A stretch of 33,036 nt of DNA from Micromonospora parastrephiae (lineage in GTDB: Bacteria; Actinomycetota; Actinomycetes; Mycobacteriales; Micromonosporaceae), in the NCBI RefSeq assembly GCF_016802865.1, contig NZ_JAEVHM010000049.1:1-33036 (forward strand), read 5' to 3'. Every line of letters begins with the position of its first letter. Position 1 is the first letter of the stretch. The notes beneath the pieces were generated by a model. That model searched no databases. It had not been told where the DNA came from and saw only the letters and a list, made by a program, of their open reading frames with translations. This document shows, in pieces, positions 8,721 to 16,884 of this stretch. A program made the translations under genes and the position numbers.

Positions 8721-9068
8721 GTGTTCTCGGCGCTGTCCGACCCGACCCGACGGGCGATCATCGCCGAGCTGGCCGAACGCGACGCCACGGTCACCGAGCT
8801 CACCGCTCCCCTGTCCATCTCGATGCCGGCGGTGTCACGGCACCTGAAGGTGCTCGAGCGCGCCGCGCTCATCTCCCGGTCGCGGTCGGGCAAGTGGCGC
8901 GCGAGCCACCTCGAATCTGCCCCGCTGCGTGAGGCGGCCGACTGGATCGAGCGCTACCGGCGGCTCTGGGACTCGTCCCTCACCCGCCTCGATGAGCACC
9001 TCGCCGCGGTGCAGGCCGCCGCACCGGCAACGGCCCGGACGGCCGACGACCCCAGGGAGCTCGAATGA
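8721..9068 (+). CDS. ArsR-family winged-helix repressor
   Basis: Small ArsR/SmtB-type DNA-binding protein (115 aa from GTG 8721). The core LSDPTRRAIIAELAERDATV, then MPAVSRHLKVLERAALI (recognition helix) and SRSGKWRASHL (wing) are typical of the non-metal ArsR group found with SRPBCC genes. No metal-binding ELCVCDL-type cysteine motif is present. The start is uncertain. The reading frame and family-like sequence (GSDQLSAVF) extend upstream to about 8694, where a good ribosome site (GGGGAG, 8682-8687) sits but the codons are ATA GTT, while GTG 8721 has no ribosome site. It overlaps the SRPBCC gene by ATGA. It probably represses its own operon through the repeat at 8661-8678. Confidence 0.85.
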   Translation: MFSALSDPTRRAIIAELAERDATVTELTAPLSISMPAVSRHLKVLERAALISRSRSGKWRASHLESAPLREAADWIERYRRLWDSSLTRLDEHLAAVQAAAPATARTADDPRELE

Positions 9069-9571
9069 ACACCGAACCTCCGCAGCTCGCCATCTCGCGT
9101 GTGTTCGACGCGCCACGGGACCTCGTGTACCGAGCCTTCACGGATCCCGACCACCTGGCGGCGTGGTGGGGCCCGACCGGCAACTCACTACCGCGCGACG
9201 AGGTCGAGTTCGACATACGTCCTGGCGGCTATCAACGGTGGACGGAGATCAACGCCGCTGAACCCGAGCTACGCGTGCACGTCCACGTCGACCTCACCGA
9301 CGTCGCCGACGGCGAACTGCTCGACGGCGTCGTGCACGTCAGCGGCCGACTGCCGGAGGGCATTGAGCCGCACGTCACGAGAATGCGTGTCGAATTCCAC
9401 GACGAGGCTGACGGACGGACGCGACTGGAGATCCGCCAGTGGCTCCCCGACCATCTGGCGGGCCCCAGCACGGAGGGTTGGCGCCAGGCGTTTATCAAGC
9501 TGGACGCCACGCTGGCGAATGTCCGGCCTGGTGCCGCACATCATCGAGAGGTAGAGGTATGGCAAAGCTGA
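9065..9571 (+). CDS. SRPBCC (AHSA1-type) domain protein
   Basis: A 168-aa protein of the START/Bet v1-like SRPBCC superfamily, AHSA1 subgroup, with a hydrophobic ligand-binding cavity fold. The family pattern is FDAPRDLVYRAFTDPDHLAAWWGP near the N-terminus, DIRPGGYQRW in the middle and EGWRQAFIKLDATLA at the end. Translation is coupled to the ArsR gene (ATGA overlap at 9065) and its end overlaps the reductase gene by 13 nt. ArsR-SRPBCC-reductase trios are common in actinomycetes; the ligand or reaction is not known from sequence. Confidence 0.88.
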   Translation: MNTEPPQLAISRVFDAPRDLVYRAFTDPDHLAAWWGPTGNSLPRDEVEFDIRPGGYQRWTEINAAEPELRVHVHVDLTDVADGELLDGVVHVSGRLPEGIEPHVTRMRVEFHDEADGRTRLEIRQWLPDHLAGPSTEGWRQAFIKLDATLANVRPGAAHHREVEVWQS

Positions 9572-10122
9572 CTTACGTGACGATGTTGTCGCTCGACGGC
9601 TACATCGAGGACGAACGCGGCGCGTTCGACTGGTTGCCCATCGGCGACGACACGTTCGCGTTCACGACCGACGTCCTGCGGTCCAAGGGCACGTTTCTCT
9701 ACGGGCGGCGCCTGTACGAGGCGATGTCCGTCTGGGAGACCGACGCCGCCCTGGCCGCGAAGTCGGACCTCATGGCCGACTTCGCGAACGCCTGGCAGGC
9801 GGCGAGCAAGGTCGTGTATTCCACGAGCCTCGCCGACGTGTCAACTGCCGACACCCGCGTCGAACGCCAATTCGACCCCGCCGCGGTACGCGAACTGAAG
9901 GCCACGGCCAGCAGCGATCTCATGATCGGAGGTGCCGACCTCGCGACGCAGGCTTTCAAGGCCGGGCTGGTCGACGAGTGCGAGCTGTTCATCCTGCCCG
10001 TCGTCGTCGGCGGCGGTAAGCCAGGGCTGCCGACCGGCGTCCGCACCGACCTCGAACTCCTCGATGAGCGCCGATTCCACAGCGGCCTCGTATACCTCCG
10101 CTACCGCACTCTCGGACAGTGA
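9559..10122 (+). CDS. Dihydrofolate reductase-like (RibD C-terminal domain) protein
   Basis: A 187-aa protein of the RibD C-terminal/DHFR-like superfamily, predicted NADPH-dependent reductase of unknown substrate. It shows the family start KLTYVTMLSLDGYIEDERG, the FLYGRRLYEAM loop, DLMIGGADLATQAFKAGLVDE (nucleotide-binding GG) and the ILPVVVGGGKPGLP block. ATG 9559 is preceded by GAGGTAGAGGT and lies within the last 13 nt of the SRPBCC gene. It closes the ArsR operon. It is not a housekeeping folate enzyme; a second, distant relative lies at 21708-22346. The 140 nt after its stop hold nothing recognisable. Confidence 0.88.
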   Translation: MAKLTYVTMLSLDGYIEDERGAFDWLPIGDDTFAFTTDVLRSKGTFLYGRRLYEAMSVWETDAALAAKSDLMADFANAWQAASKVVYSTSLADVSTADTRVERQFDPAAVRELKATASSDLMIGGADLATQAFKAGLVDECELFILPVVVGGGKPGLPTGVRTDLELLDERRFHSGLVYLRYRTLGQ

Positions 10123-10262
10123 ACGACAGCCCTGTCCGATTACCGGCGCTTGCACGACACGCGGAGCGCCGACGACTGACTCGGCCGGATGAGGTCGGTG
10201 GAGCAGCCTCTGGCGACGTGAAGCATCTGGGCAGCCGCCCGAGGACGAGTTGGCAAAGGGTT

Positions 10263-11006
10263 TTATTCGGGCGACGTGTTGTAGTGGTCGAGCGTCGCCT
10301 TGGATGTGGACGCGTCCCGGAAGGTCAGCTCCCACGGGCCGGTGTTGACGTCCATGTCCTTGCCGAACCCGACCCATTTCCCGGCCATACGTCGGCCGGT
10401 GGGCTCCACCAGTAGCTGGATTGCGCCGTGGTACCGGGCTCCCCGGTAGTAGCCGGCGGGATCGGTCTGCTCCACCCAGGTGCCGGTGACCACGGCACCG
10501 TCCACGGTGAGATCCATTGACAGCGACGATGCCGCCGAGCCGGGCAGGCTGCGCACGGTCAGTCGGTCGCCGTGCTGGAGCACGACCACGAAGTGCTGCC
10601 CGGCGAATGACTCTCCCCGTCCGCTGGAATGGAATTGGTAGCGGCTGAGCCAGACGCCCTCGTACGACCCGTGGACCGCGAGTGGCTTGGGCGTTGGCGT
10701 GGCCAGGCTGGACATGGGCGAGGTCAGGTCGTGGCCACCGTGTTGGTCATCGACGACATTGCCATCGGGTATCGCGGCGAAGCCGAGCAGCGAGACCGGC
10801 AGGCCGGTGACGACCTCCAGGGCGCGGGCGTACACGGGCCGTGGTGCCGCGATCGCGCCGGACTCCCAGCGCTGGACGAGTCTCTTGTTGGCGTCATTGG
10901 GTTCGCCCACGCGGCGGCCGGCGGCTTGAAGCGCGCGGGCGAAGTCGTCCTGGCTCATGCGCATCCCGGTGCGGACCGCGCGTAGGGCGGTGTTCGGGGC
11001 ATTCAT
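10263..11006 (-). CDS. XRE-family regulator with C-terminal beta-rich domain
   Basis: A 247-aa protein. Residues about 5-70 form a Cro/C1-type helix-turn-helix (LRAVRTGMRMSQDDFARALQ, then RLVQRWESGA). A proline/serine linker follows, then a C-terminal domain of about 130 aa rich in predicted beta strands (GSYEGVWLSRYQFHSSGRGE, HFVVVLQHGDRLTVRSL, VDGAVVTGTWVEQTD, GAIQLLVEPTGRRMAGKWVG), resembling a small barrel that may sense a ligand; that role is inference. ATG 11006 is chosen: TATTGT lies 7 nt upstream, so the mRNA may be leaderless. It is divergent from the 54-aa gene and convergent with the DHFR operon. Confidence 0.8.
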   Translation of the reverse strand: MNAPNTALRAVRTGMRMSQDDFARALQAAGRRVGEPNDANKRLVQRWESGAIAAPRPVYARALEVVTGLPVSLLGFAAIPDGNVVDDQHGGHDLTSPMSSLATPTPKPLAVHGSYEGVWLSRYQFHSSGRGESFAGQHFVVVLQHGDRLTVRSLPGSAASSLSMDLTVDGAVVTGTWVEQTDPAGYYRGARYHGAIQLLVEPTGRRMAGKWVGFGKDMDVNTGPWELTFRDASTSKATLDHYNTSPE

Positions 11007-11013
11007 GTTCGCC

Positions 11014-11053
11014 ACAATAGCGGTGTGTCGCCTCAATGTCGCCTTGAATGTGT
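11014..11053 (-). promoter_or_regulatory. Promoter and direct repeats upstream of the XRE gene
   Basis: On the minus strand GCGACA (11042-11037), a 17-bp spacer and TATTGT (11019-11014) make a plausible promoter ending 7 nt before the ATG. GGCGACA occurs twice in direct orientation with an 11-bp step, one copy covering the -35, which could be a site for the XRE protein itself. Inference. Confidence 0.45.
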
Positions 11054-11158
11054 CCCGGATGTCGCACTCTGTGCCGTTGCGCCCGGCGACAGCCCGACGG
11101 CATTGTGGACACAGGCGACGGCTGAGCCCGCCGATGCGCCGCTGCGGTGGAGGTGATG

Positions 11159-11323
11159 ATGCCCAATTCTGACGACAAGCCGGTCAGCCAGGGTGAGCAG
11201 ATCGATGCCGCCGAAAGGGAGGAAGCGAAGCGCCGGTTGCTCGCGCAGGCCGAGGCGGAGCGGATACCGGCGGACGAGACGACTCGGGCGGTGCCGGATC
11301 GGCGGTGGCGTGGTGAGCCGTGA
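11159..11323 (+). CDS. 54-aa hydrophilic protein of unknown function
   Basis: A small open frame with a strong ribosome site: GGAGG (11149-11153) 5 nt before ATG 11159. A second ATG at 11156 is too close to it. The product is highly charged, with a predicted helix in the middle (AAEREEAKRRLLAQAEAER) and no signal or membrane segment. Its end overlaps the start of the next HTH gene by 11 nt, so translation may be coupled. I recognise no family. It could be a small partner of the HTH protein, but the evidence is only position and the ribosome site. Confidence 0.55.
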   Translation: MPNSDDKPVSQGEQIDAAEREEAKRRLLAQAEAERIPADETTRAVPDRRWRGEP

Positions 11324-11801
11324 TCCGGTGCCGATCGGTCGACGCGTCGCCTACCTGCGGGTGCGGCGCAGGTTGTCGCAGCAGTCGTTCGCGGATCGGT
11401 TGGGGAAGTCGAAGAGCTGGGTGGACAAGGTCGAGCGTGGGGTCCGTTCCCTGGAGCGGGTGTCGACCATCCGCGAGATCGCCGCGGTGCTGAGGGTCGA
11501 TGCCGCAGCCCTGCTCGGTCGTGATGTCCAGCCTGCCGAGCTGGCCGAGCGTCGCGGAGGCATCGCGCGCATTCGAGCGGCGTTGTCGACGTACCCGATG
11601 GCTTTTGGTCGCCCGGCGGGCCGGGAGGTGATGTCGGCCGAGCGGTTGGCTCGGGAGGTGCGGCATGTCTGGACGACCTACCAGCACGCCCGGTATCCGC
11701 GTCTGGCCGAGTTGGTGGAGGTCGGTGATGCGACGGCTCATCGGCGCCGAAGACATCGAGCGGGCACACTGGTGGGACCCGATGGCGTCAAGGGGGCTTC
11801 G
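11313..11801 (+). pseudogene. Truncated HTH (XRE-type) regulator, open into the lipoprotein gene
   Basis: Starts at GTG 11313 (or 11310). Residues about 5-60 form a clear helix-turn-helix (GRRVAYLRVRRRLSQQSFAD, then SKSWVDKVERGVRSLERVST) and the text continues like the large actinomycete XRE/TPR-type regulators up to ARYPRLAELVE near 11721. After that point the usual long C-terminal repeat region is absent and the frame becomes arginine-rich, non-family sequence. No stop codon occurs before the lipoprotein ATG at 11802; the first stop in this frame is the lipoprotein's own at 12638. It is either a decayed regulator after a deletion or a real fusion of 441 aa. I favour decay, because the downstream gene has its own excellent ribosome site and signal peptide. 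The DNA-binding part could still be functional. Confidence 0.6.
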
Positions 11802-12638
11802 ATGCGCTGCGACACGTGGAAGGGCGCCGCCCTGGGCACGCTGGCGGTCCTGGCCGCGATGCTGGTCACCGGCTGCGACGCGGGCGGGCAGAGCGAGCCG
11901 GAGCGGAATGACAGGTCGGTGGAAACCGACAGGTCGATGAAAGAGGTGCTCAAGGAGTACCAGCCACGCTTCGAGCAACGGCGCGCGGCGCTCGCGGCGG
12001 CGGCGGCGAAGGTGCCAGAAAAGGGCGCCGGCAAGGCATCGTGTGCCAGGAGGCTGGACCCTCGGCCGGAGTTCATCTGGTTCGACCACACCAGCCAAGC
12101 CTCGGACAGCTACAACAGCCCGGACAAGGGCGGAAACGTCGACATCGCGGCGACAACCGAGGCCGGAACGCCGGAGCGGATAGTGGACGATCCCGGGTCG
12201 ACCCTGAACAGGTTCGCGGTGCCGCCGGGCTGGCTCGTCCGCGGCCTGTGGATTACCGGCCCGCAGGGACCACTCGGCACCAACGAATTCAAGGTGACCA
12301 GCCAGTACGGCGACGAGCCATACCTCGGGGTCGAGAAGGACCCGGTCCAGAGGCTCCGGAAAATCCTCGACCTCGGGCTGCACAAGCGCTACATGCTGCT
12401 GTACCGCGTGACGACCTTCGCCTTCCCCGACGCCGAGGGCCAGGACAATGTGCGGGCCGACGTGTTCCTCGCCGACCTGGAGAAGGGCGACCTGCCCTGC
12501 CGGTTGGTCGCGGACGGCCACGACTACGACGTGCGGGGTGGACTGGTGGAAACTGTCTCACTCACCCCGTACGAGGACATGCAGACCAGTTTCCAAATCC
12601 ACATCAGCGACAAGCTGAGGTCCCTGACCCGCCCCTGA
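11802..12638 (+). CDS. Secreted lipoprotein of unknown function
   Basis: A 278-aa protein with a clear signal peptide: positive start, hydrophobic GAALGTLAVLAAMLV and lipobox VTGC (lipid anchor Cys25). A charged linker (SEPERNDRSVETDRSM) and a helical stretch (KEVLKEYQPRFEQRRAALAA) precede a globular part with patterns such as PEFIWFDHTSQASDSYNS and RYMLLYRVTTFAFPDAEG. Two later cysteines could pair outside the cell. ATG 11802 has AGGGGG 5 nt upstream. I do not recognise the family. The frame is open upstream into the truncated HTH gene. It is convergent with the S9 peptidase gene, with only 45 bp between. Confidence 0.8.
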   Translation: MRCDTWKGAALGTLAVLAAMLVTGCDAGGQSEPERNDRSVETDRSMKEVLKEYQPRFEQRRAALAAAAAKVPEKGAGKASCARRLDPRPEFIWFDHTSQASDSYNSPDKGGNVDIAATTEAGTPERIVDDPGSTLNRFAVPPGWLVRGLWITGPQGPLGTNEFKVTSQYGDEPYLGVEKDPVQRLRKILDLGLHKRYMLLYRVTTFAFPDAEGQDNVRADVFLADLEKGDLPCRLVADGHDYDVRGGLVETVSLTPYEDMQTSFQIHISDKLRSLTRP

Positions 12639-12683
12639 CTCCCGACCAGTCGGACAAGGCCACGCGACGGCGCCGCCGACCGA

Positions 12684-14828
12684 TCACCCCAGGTGGGTAC
12701 GGAGGAAATCCAGTTCGAGTGGAAGCAGCCGCTCCGCGGTGCCGTTCGCGGCCATGTGGGTGGCCCCGGTCAAGGGCAGCACGGCGTGCGGGCGGCCGGT
12801 GCTCAGCAGAGCCGCCGACAGCCGGAGCGTGTGCGCGGCCACCACGTTGTCGTCGGCCAGACCATGCACCAGCAGCAGCGGCCGAGCCTGATCCGGGCCG
12901 GTGACCGGTTCGGCGGCCATCTCGACGAGTGAGTGGTGGGCGTACACGTCCATGCCGTCCTCCGGCAGCCCCAGATACCGCTCGGTGTACGCGGTGTCGT
13001 ACAGCGCCCAGTCGGTCACCGGGGCGCCCGCGATCCCGCACCGGAACAGCTCCGGGTGACGCAGCACCGCCAACCCGGCCAGCCACCCCCCGAACGACCA
13101 GCCGCGCACCGCCACCCGACCCAGGTCCAGATCCGGGTGCTTACCGGCCAGCGCGGTCAGCGCGTCGATCTGGTCGGCCAGGATCACGTCGGCGACCCGC
13201 CGGTGGATCGCCTTCTCGAACGACGGTGCCACCCCCGGCGTACCCCGGTTGTCGATGGTGACCACCGCGAACCCGGCGTCGGCCCACCACTGCCGCTCCA
13301 GCCACGCCGCTCGGGCGGCCACCACCTCCTGATGCCCCGGGCCGCCGTAGATGTCCAGCAGCACCGGCAGCCGCCGACCCGTCACGTGGTTGTCGGGGTA
13401 CAACACCGCCGCCGGCAGCCGCCGGTCGGTCACCCGCTCCAGCAGCGGCAGCGGAGAGTACGGAGGGGTGGCGGCCAGCGACCGCAGTTCGGCCAGCTCC
13501 TGGTCGCCGCGACGGACCGTCCACCGCACACCGGCGTGGTCCAGCGACGCGACCCCGACGACCAGCACGTCTCCGCCCACGGCGGCGGTGTGCCAGCCGG
13601 AGTCGGTGGTGATCCGGCGCGCGTCCACCCCACCGCCGATCGTGGTGCGGACCCGGAACAGGTGCCGCTCGCTCGGCTCGCCGTCACTGGCCTCCACCAG
13701 CAGATCGGCCGGGCCGGAGCCGGCCGGCAGCCGACCCACCACCCGCCGCACGTACAGCGACGGCGGCGTGAGCAGGGTGCCGTCGGCGAACAGGCACCGC
13801 GCGTCATACCCGTCGTGGGCCAGTTCCCCGCCGACCAGCACCCGGCCGTCCGGCAGGTGCGCAGGCGTGCCGGCGATCGGCTCGACCCACCGCGGATCGG
13901 CCAGCTCGGCGTGCACCTGCGTCTCACCCGTGCGCGGGTCCACCGCGAGCACCAGCCCGTGCTGCTGCGAGCGACGCAGCACGGTGATCAGTGGGCTGCC
14001 CTCGCCCCAACTGACCCCGGTCAGGTACGGGTAGGTCTCCCGGTCCCAGTGCACGTCGACCCAGCCGTCGTTCAAATCCAGCAGGTGCAGGCTGACCTCC
14101 GCGTTCGGCCCACCCGCCCGGGGGTACGCGACGGCGGTCGGCGGGCTCGCCGGGTCGGCCGGGTCGTACAGGTGCCACCGTTGCAGGCGGGACTCGTCGA
14201 CCCGGGCGGCGAGCACGGACCGACCGTCCGGCGCCCACCAGTAGCCTCGGAACCGGCCGAACTCCTCCGCCGCGATGTGCTCGGCCAGACCCCAGCTCAC
14301 CCCGGCGTCCTCACCGGCCAGCAGGGTGTCGGTGCCGTCCGCCTCGATCACCCGCAGCTCGCCCCGGCGGACACCATCGGCCGCGTCCGTCACGTACGCC
14401 AGTCGCTGACCCGTCGGGTCCGGACGGGGGTCGAGCACCGGCCCCACGGCGGCCACCTCCACCACGTCGCCGTGCACCAGGTCGGCCCGGAAGAGGCGCC
14501 CGGCCAGCGCGAACACGGCCACCCGGCCGGCGGCGTCCAGCGCGTACGACCCGATGCCGGCGGCGTTGAGCCGCAGCCGCTCGCGCAACGCCCGCTCACC
14601 GGGGGTGAGGGCCCGGGGATCGCCGCCGGCGCCCAGCAGGGTCGCCGGGTCGGCCACCAGCTGCTCCGCACCGGTCGCCACGTCCAGCTGCCACAGCGCG
14701 TCGGCCGGGTCCTCCGGCCCGGCGGAACGCAGGAAGATCACTCGGGAGCCGTCCTCGGCCACGGCGACAGCGCGCGGTGCGCCGTGGGTGAACCGGCGGG
14801 TGCGGGCGGCCAGCTCCGGAAAGTCCAC
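12684..14828 (-). CDS. S9 family prolyl oligopeptidase/dipeptidyl peptidase IV-like
   Basis: A 714-aa serine peptidase of the DPP-IV branch of family S9, cutting short peptides, often after proline. The N-terminal ~450 residues form the beta-propeller, which contains HIAAEEFGRFRGYWWAPDG; the two glutamates (about 188-189) bind the substrate N-terminus in DPP-IV enzymes. The C-terminal hydrolase has nucleophile Ser578 in GWSFGG, the acid in VHGLADDNV (about 659-660) and His691 in GATH. DIYGGPGHQ is the usual oxyanion region. No signal peptide is seen, so it is probably cytoplasmic and may finish digestion of imported peptides. GTG 14828 is the start, with TACGAT 7 nt upstream and no ribosome site, suggesting leaderless mRNA. 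Divergent from mshB. Confidence 0.92.
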   Translation of the reverse strand: MDFPELAARTRRFTHGAPRAVAVAEDGSRVIFLRSAGPEDPADALWQLDVATGAEQLVADPATLLGAGGDPRALTPGERALRERLRLNAAGIGSYALDAAGRVAVFALAGRLFRADLVHGDVVEVAAVGPVLDPRPDPTGQRLAYVTDAADGVRRGELRVIEADGTDTLLAGEDAGVSWGLAEHIAAEEFGRFRGYWWAPDGRSVLAARVDESRLQRWHLYDPADPASPPTAVAYPRAGGPNAEVSLHLLDLNDGWVDVHWDRETYPYLTGVSWGEGSPLITVLRRSQQHGLVLAVDPRTGETQVHAELADPRWVEPIAGTPAHLPDGRVLVGGELAHDGYDARCLFADGTLLTPPSLYVRRVVGRLPAGSGPADLLVEASDGEPSERHLFRVRTTIGGGVDARRITTDSGWHTAAVGGDVLVVGVASLDHAGVRWTVRRGDQELAELRSLAATPPYSPLPLLERVTDRRLPAAVLYPDNHVTGRRLPVLLDIYGGPGHQEVVAARAAWLERQWWADAGFAVVTIDNRGTPGVAPSFEKAIHRRVADVILADQIDALTALAGKHPDLDLGRVAVRGWSFGGWLAGLAVLRHPELFRCGIAGAPVTDWALYDTAYTERYLGLPEDGMDVYAHHSLVEMAAEPVTGPDQARPLLLVHGLADDNVVAAHTLRLSAALLSTGRPHAVLPLTGATHMAANGTAERLLPLELDFLRTHLG

Positions 14829-14835
14829 AGGCCAA

Positions 14836-14841
14836 ATCGTA
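14836..14841 (-). promoter_or_regulatory. -10 box of a probable leaderless S9 peptidase mRNA
   Basis: TACGAT on the minus strand ends 7 nt before the GTG start, and no ribosome site is present. No good -35 is seen. Confidence 0.45.
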
Positions 14842-14910
14842 GAGCGGTACCGGGGGTGATGTGGCCGACCTGGGCGGACGCGTCAGCGCCGGCCGAGCCG
14901 AACCGCCGGT

Positions 14911-14916
14911 TAGAGT
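14911..14916 (+). promoter_or_regulatory. -10 box of a probable leaderless mshB mRNA
   Basis: TAGAGT ends 7 nt before GTG 14924, the start supported by comparison with known MshB N-termini. No ribosome site and no clear -35 are seen. The frame is open further upstream, but that stretch is not MshB-like. Confidence 0.45.
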
Positions 14917-14923
14917 GACCGTC

Positions 14924-15841
14924 GTGACGACGCTGCCCAACCGCCGCCTGCTGCTGGTCCACGCGCACCCGGACGACGAGTCGATCGGCACCGGCTCGAC
15001 GATGGCCCACTACGCCGCCGCCGGCGCGCACGTGACGCTGGTGACCTGCACCCTCGGCGAGGAGGGCGAGATCCACGTACCGGCGCTGTCCCAGCTCGCC
15101 GCCGCCGAGGCCGACCAGCTCGGCGGGTACCGGATCGGCGAGCTGGCCGCGGCCTGCGCCGCGCTCGGCGTCAGCGACCACCGTTTCCTCGGCGGCGCGG
15201 GCCGCTACCGCGACTCGGGGATGATGGGGCTCGCGACCAACGAGCACCCCCGCGCCTTCTGGCAGGCCGACCTCGACGAGGCCGCCGGGCATCTGGTGGA
15301 GGTCATCCGGGAGGTACGCCCGCAGGTGCTGGTCACGTACGACCCGAACGGCTTCTACGGTCACCCCGACCACATCCAGGCGCACCGGGTGGCGATGCGT
15401 GCCGTCGAGCTGGCCGCCGCCGAGGGCTGCGCTCCGGCCAAGGTCTACTGGACGGCCATGCCGCTCAGCGTGCTGGAGGCCGGCATGGCGCACTTCGCGG
15501 AATCCTCGGACAACCCGTTCGCCGGCATCCAGGACCTCGCCGAGCTGCCCTTCGGCACGCCGGACGACCAGATCGCCGCCCGGATCGACGGCACCGACCA
15601 GCACGCCGCCAAGGAGGCCGCGATGCGGGCGCACGCCACGCAGATCCCGGCCACCTCCTGGCTCTACTCGATCGCCGGCAACTTCGGCGGCGAGTTCATG
15701 GGCGTGGAGTTCTTCACCCTGGCGGTCGGCGAGAAGGGTCCGGGCTCCGGCCCGTACGGCTGGGAGGACGACCTCTTCGCCGGGCTTTCCGACGAGACCG
15801 CCACCGACCGGCACCCGGTCGCGGTGGCCGGCCTCCGGTGA
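14924..15841 (+). CDS. mshB: MshB, GlcNAc-inositol deacetylase of mycothiol synthesis
   Basis: Zinc-dependent deacetylase, 305 aa, that removes the acetyl group from N-acetyl-glucosaminyl-inositol, giving the amine to which MshC adds cysteine. The metal site is visible: AHPDDE with His15 and Asp18, and GHPDH with His147, matching the ligand pattern His13/Asp16/His147 of the M. tuberculosis enzyme. The [12 protein letters not shown] and [10 protein letters not shown] blocks are typical of MshB rather than of the related Mca. I chose GTG 14924; the frame is open back to 14861. Its stop overlaps the next start as GTGA, so it is translationally coupled to a small membrane protein. Presence of mshB indicates mycothiol as the main thiol of this organism. 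Confidence 0.93.
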   Translation: MTTLPNRRLLLVHAHPDDESIGTGSTMAHYAAAGAHVTLVTCTLGEEGEIHVPALSQLAAAEADQLGGYRIGELAAACAALGVSDHRFLGGAGRYRDSGMMGLATNEHPRAFWQADLDEAAGHLVEVIREVRPQVLVTYDPNGFYGHPDHIQAHRVAMRAVELAAAEGCAPAKVYWTAMPLSVLEAGMAHFAESSDNPFAGIQDLAELPFGTPDDQIAARIDGTDQHAAKEAAMRAHATQIPATSWLYSIAGNFGGEFMGVEFFTLAVGEKGPGSGPYGWEDDLFAGLSDETATDRHPVAVAGLR

Positions 15842-16293
15842 CTCTGCCCGCCGCGCCGGTGTCGGTCGTGGAAGACCAGGGCACCCCGCCGGAGGCGGTA
15901 CCGCCGCCGCGACTGCTGGACCTGGGCCTGCGGGTGGCCGGGGCCGTCGTCGTGGTGGTGGCCGGTGTCCTGACCGGGGTGTTGGAGCTGCTGCTCGCCA
16001 CCGTCCGTGTCGGCGGTCAGTTGATCGGCGTTTCGGTGCTGCTCGCCGTCGGTGCCAACATCGTGTTGAGCTGGTTCGCCCACGAGGCGGTGGGCCGTCG
16101 GTGGGCGGTGGCGTTGCCCGCGGTGCCGTGGTTCGCGCTGATGGCGGTGGCCGCCGTCCGGACCTCCGAGGGCGATCTGCTGCTGGCCGGTGACAACTGG
16201 GTCGGCCTGGCCATGATCGTGGCCGGTGCGATGACCTTCGCGGTGATGGGTTTCCGGCAGATCCTCGCCCCGCCGCCCACCCTTCTCGGCTGA
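15838..16293 (+). CDS. Small membrane protein downstream of mshB
   Basis: A 151-aa protein with a proline-rich cytoplasmic start and four predicted membrane segments: [58 protein letters not shown] and [19 protein letters not shown]. It overlaps the mshB stop (GTGA at 15838), so co-expression with mshB is likely. It may belong to the DUF6113-type proteins often beside mshB in actinomycetes, but I am not sure of that name. Function unknown. Confidence 0.8.
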   Translation: MTLPAAPVSVVEDQGTPPEAVPPPRLLDLGLRVAGAVVVVVAGVLTGVLELLLATVRVGGQLIGVSVLLAVGANIVLSWFAHEAVGRRWAVALPAVPWFALMAVAAVRTSEGDLLLAGDNWVGLAMIVAGAMTFAVMGFRQILAPPPTLLG

Positions 16294-16374
16294 TGACGCC
16301 ACCCAGGTACGGGTGGTAGATATTCCTGCCAGGGATGCGGCCCCGCGATGGGGCGTACGGCAGGAGGTCGCGCG

Positions 16375-16839
16375 GTGCACAGACGGTGGCGTGATGTCGG
16401 GGTGCTCACGGGAGCGTTGTTCGCGGCCAACGTGGTCGCCCGGCTGATCATCCGGCTCGGCTTCGACGGTGACGACACCGCCGCCGACCGGGTGTCGCTG
16501 GCGATGTTCGTGCTGATCGGGCTGATCCTGGCCGTGGTCGCCTTCCGCTGGGGCAGCCGCCGGCCACTGGCCGCCTGGGCGGCCGACGTGGCCCTCGTGG
16601 TGGGTGCTGCCATGGCGTTGACCGTGCTGGTCGGGCCGCTGCTGGTCGGACACAACCCGTTCGCCGGTGGGGCGGGCACGTTCTTCGCCCAGATCTGGCT
16701 CTACCTGCTCGCCACCGGCGCAGGGGTGCTGATCGGGTACCTGGTGCTCACCGCGCTCGGCCGGGACTACCGATCGCAGCAGCTCAAGCGGTACGCGGAG
16801 GTCAAGGCCGCCAAGCCGCGCAGGGTCGTCCGCCGCTGA
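16375..16839 (+). CDS. Small membrane protein of unknown function
   Basis: A 154-aa protein with four predicted membrane segments (VLTGALFAANVVARLIIRL; LAMFVLIGLILAVVAF; WAADVALVVGAAMALTVLVG; IWLYLLATGAGVLIGYLVL) and a basic cytoplasmic tail ending in RRVVRR. I chose GTG 16375, which has AGGAGG 7 nt upstream, over ATG 16348 in the same frame. It follows the previous membrane protein after an 81-bp gap holding a short CCACCC/GGGTGG stem (about 16301-16318). Family not recognised. Confidence 0.75.
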   Translation: MHRRWRDVGVLTGALFAANVVARLIIRLGFDGDDTAADRVSLAMFVLIGLILAVVAFRWGSRRPLAAWAADVALVVGAAMALTVLVGPLLVGHNPFAGGAGTFFAQIWLYLLATGAGVLIGYLVLTALGRDYRSQQLKRYAEVKAAKPRRVVRR

Positions 16840-16847
16840 CCGCCGTC

Positions 16848-16884
16848 GGGTCGCCCGCAACGCTTGATCAGTGCGGGGCGACCC
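16848..16884. terminator. Bidirectional hairpin between convergent genes
   Basis: GGGTCGCCC (16848-16856) pairs with GGGCGACCC (16876-16884), extended inward by GCA/TGC after a one-base bulge. It lies between the membrane protein and the GNAT gene and covers the GNAT stop codon (16868-16870), so it could stop transcription from both sides. Confidence 0.6.

Noticed and set aside
11159..11801. Small protein plus HTH gene as a toxin-antitoxin pair
   Set aside because: Neither product resembles a known toxin, and the HTH protein is a fragment of a larger regulator type. Only position and overlap would support it.
12933..14918. 661-codon plus-strand open frame opposite the S9 peptidase
   Set aside because: Mirror frame with biased composition; the peptidase on the other strand has all catalytic motifs.
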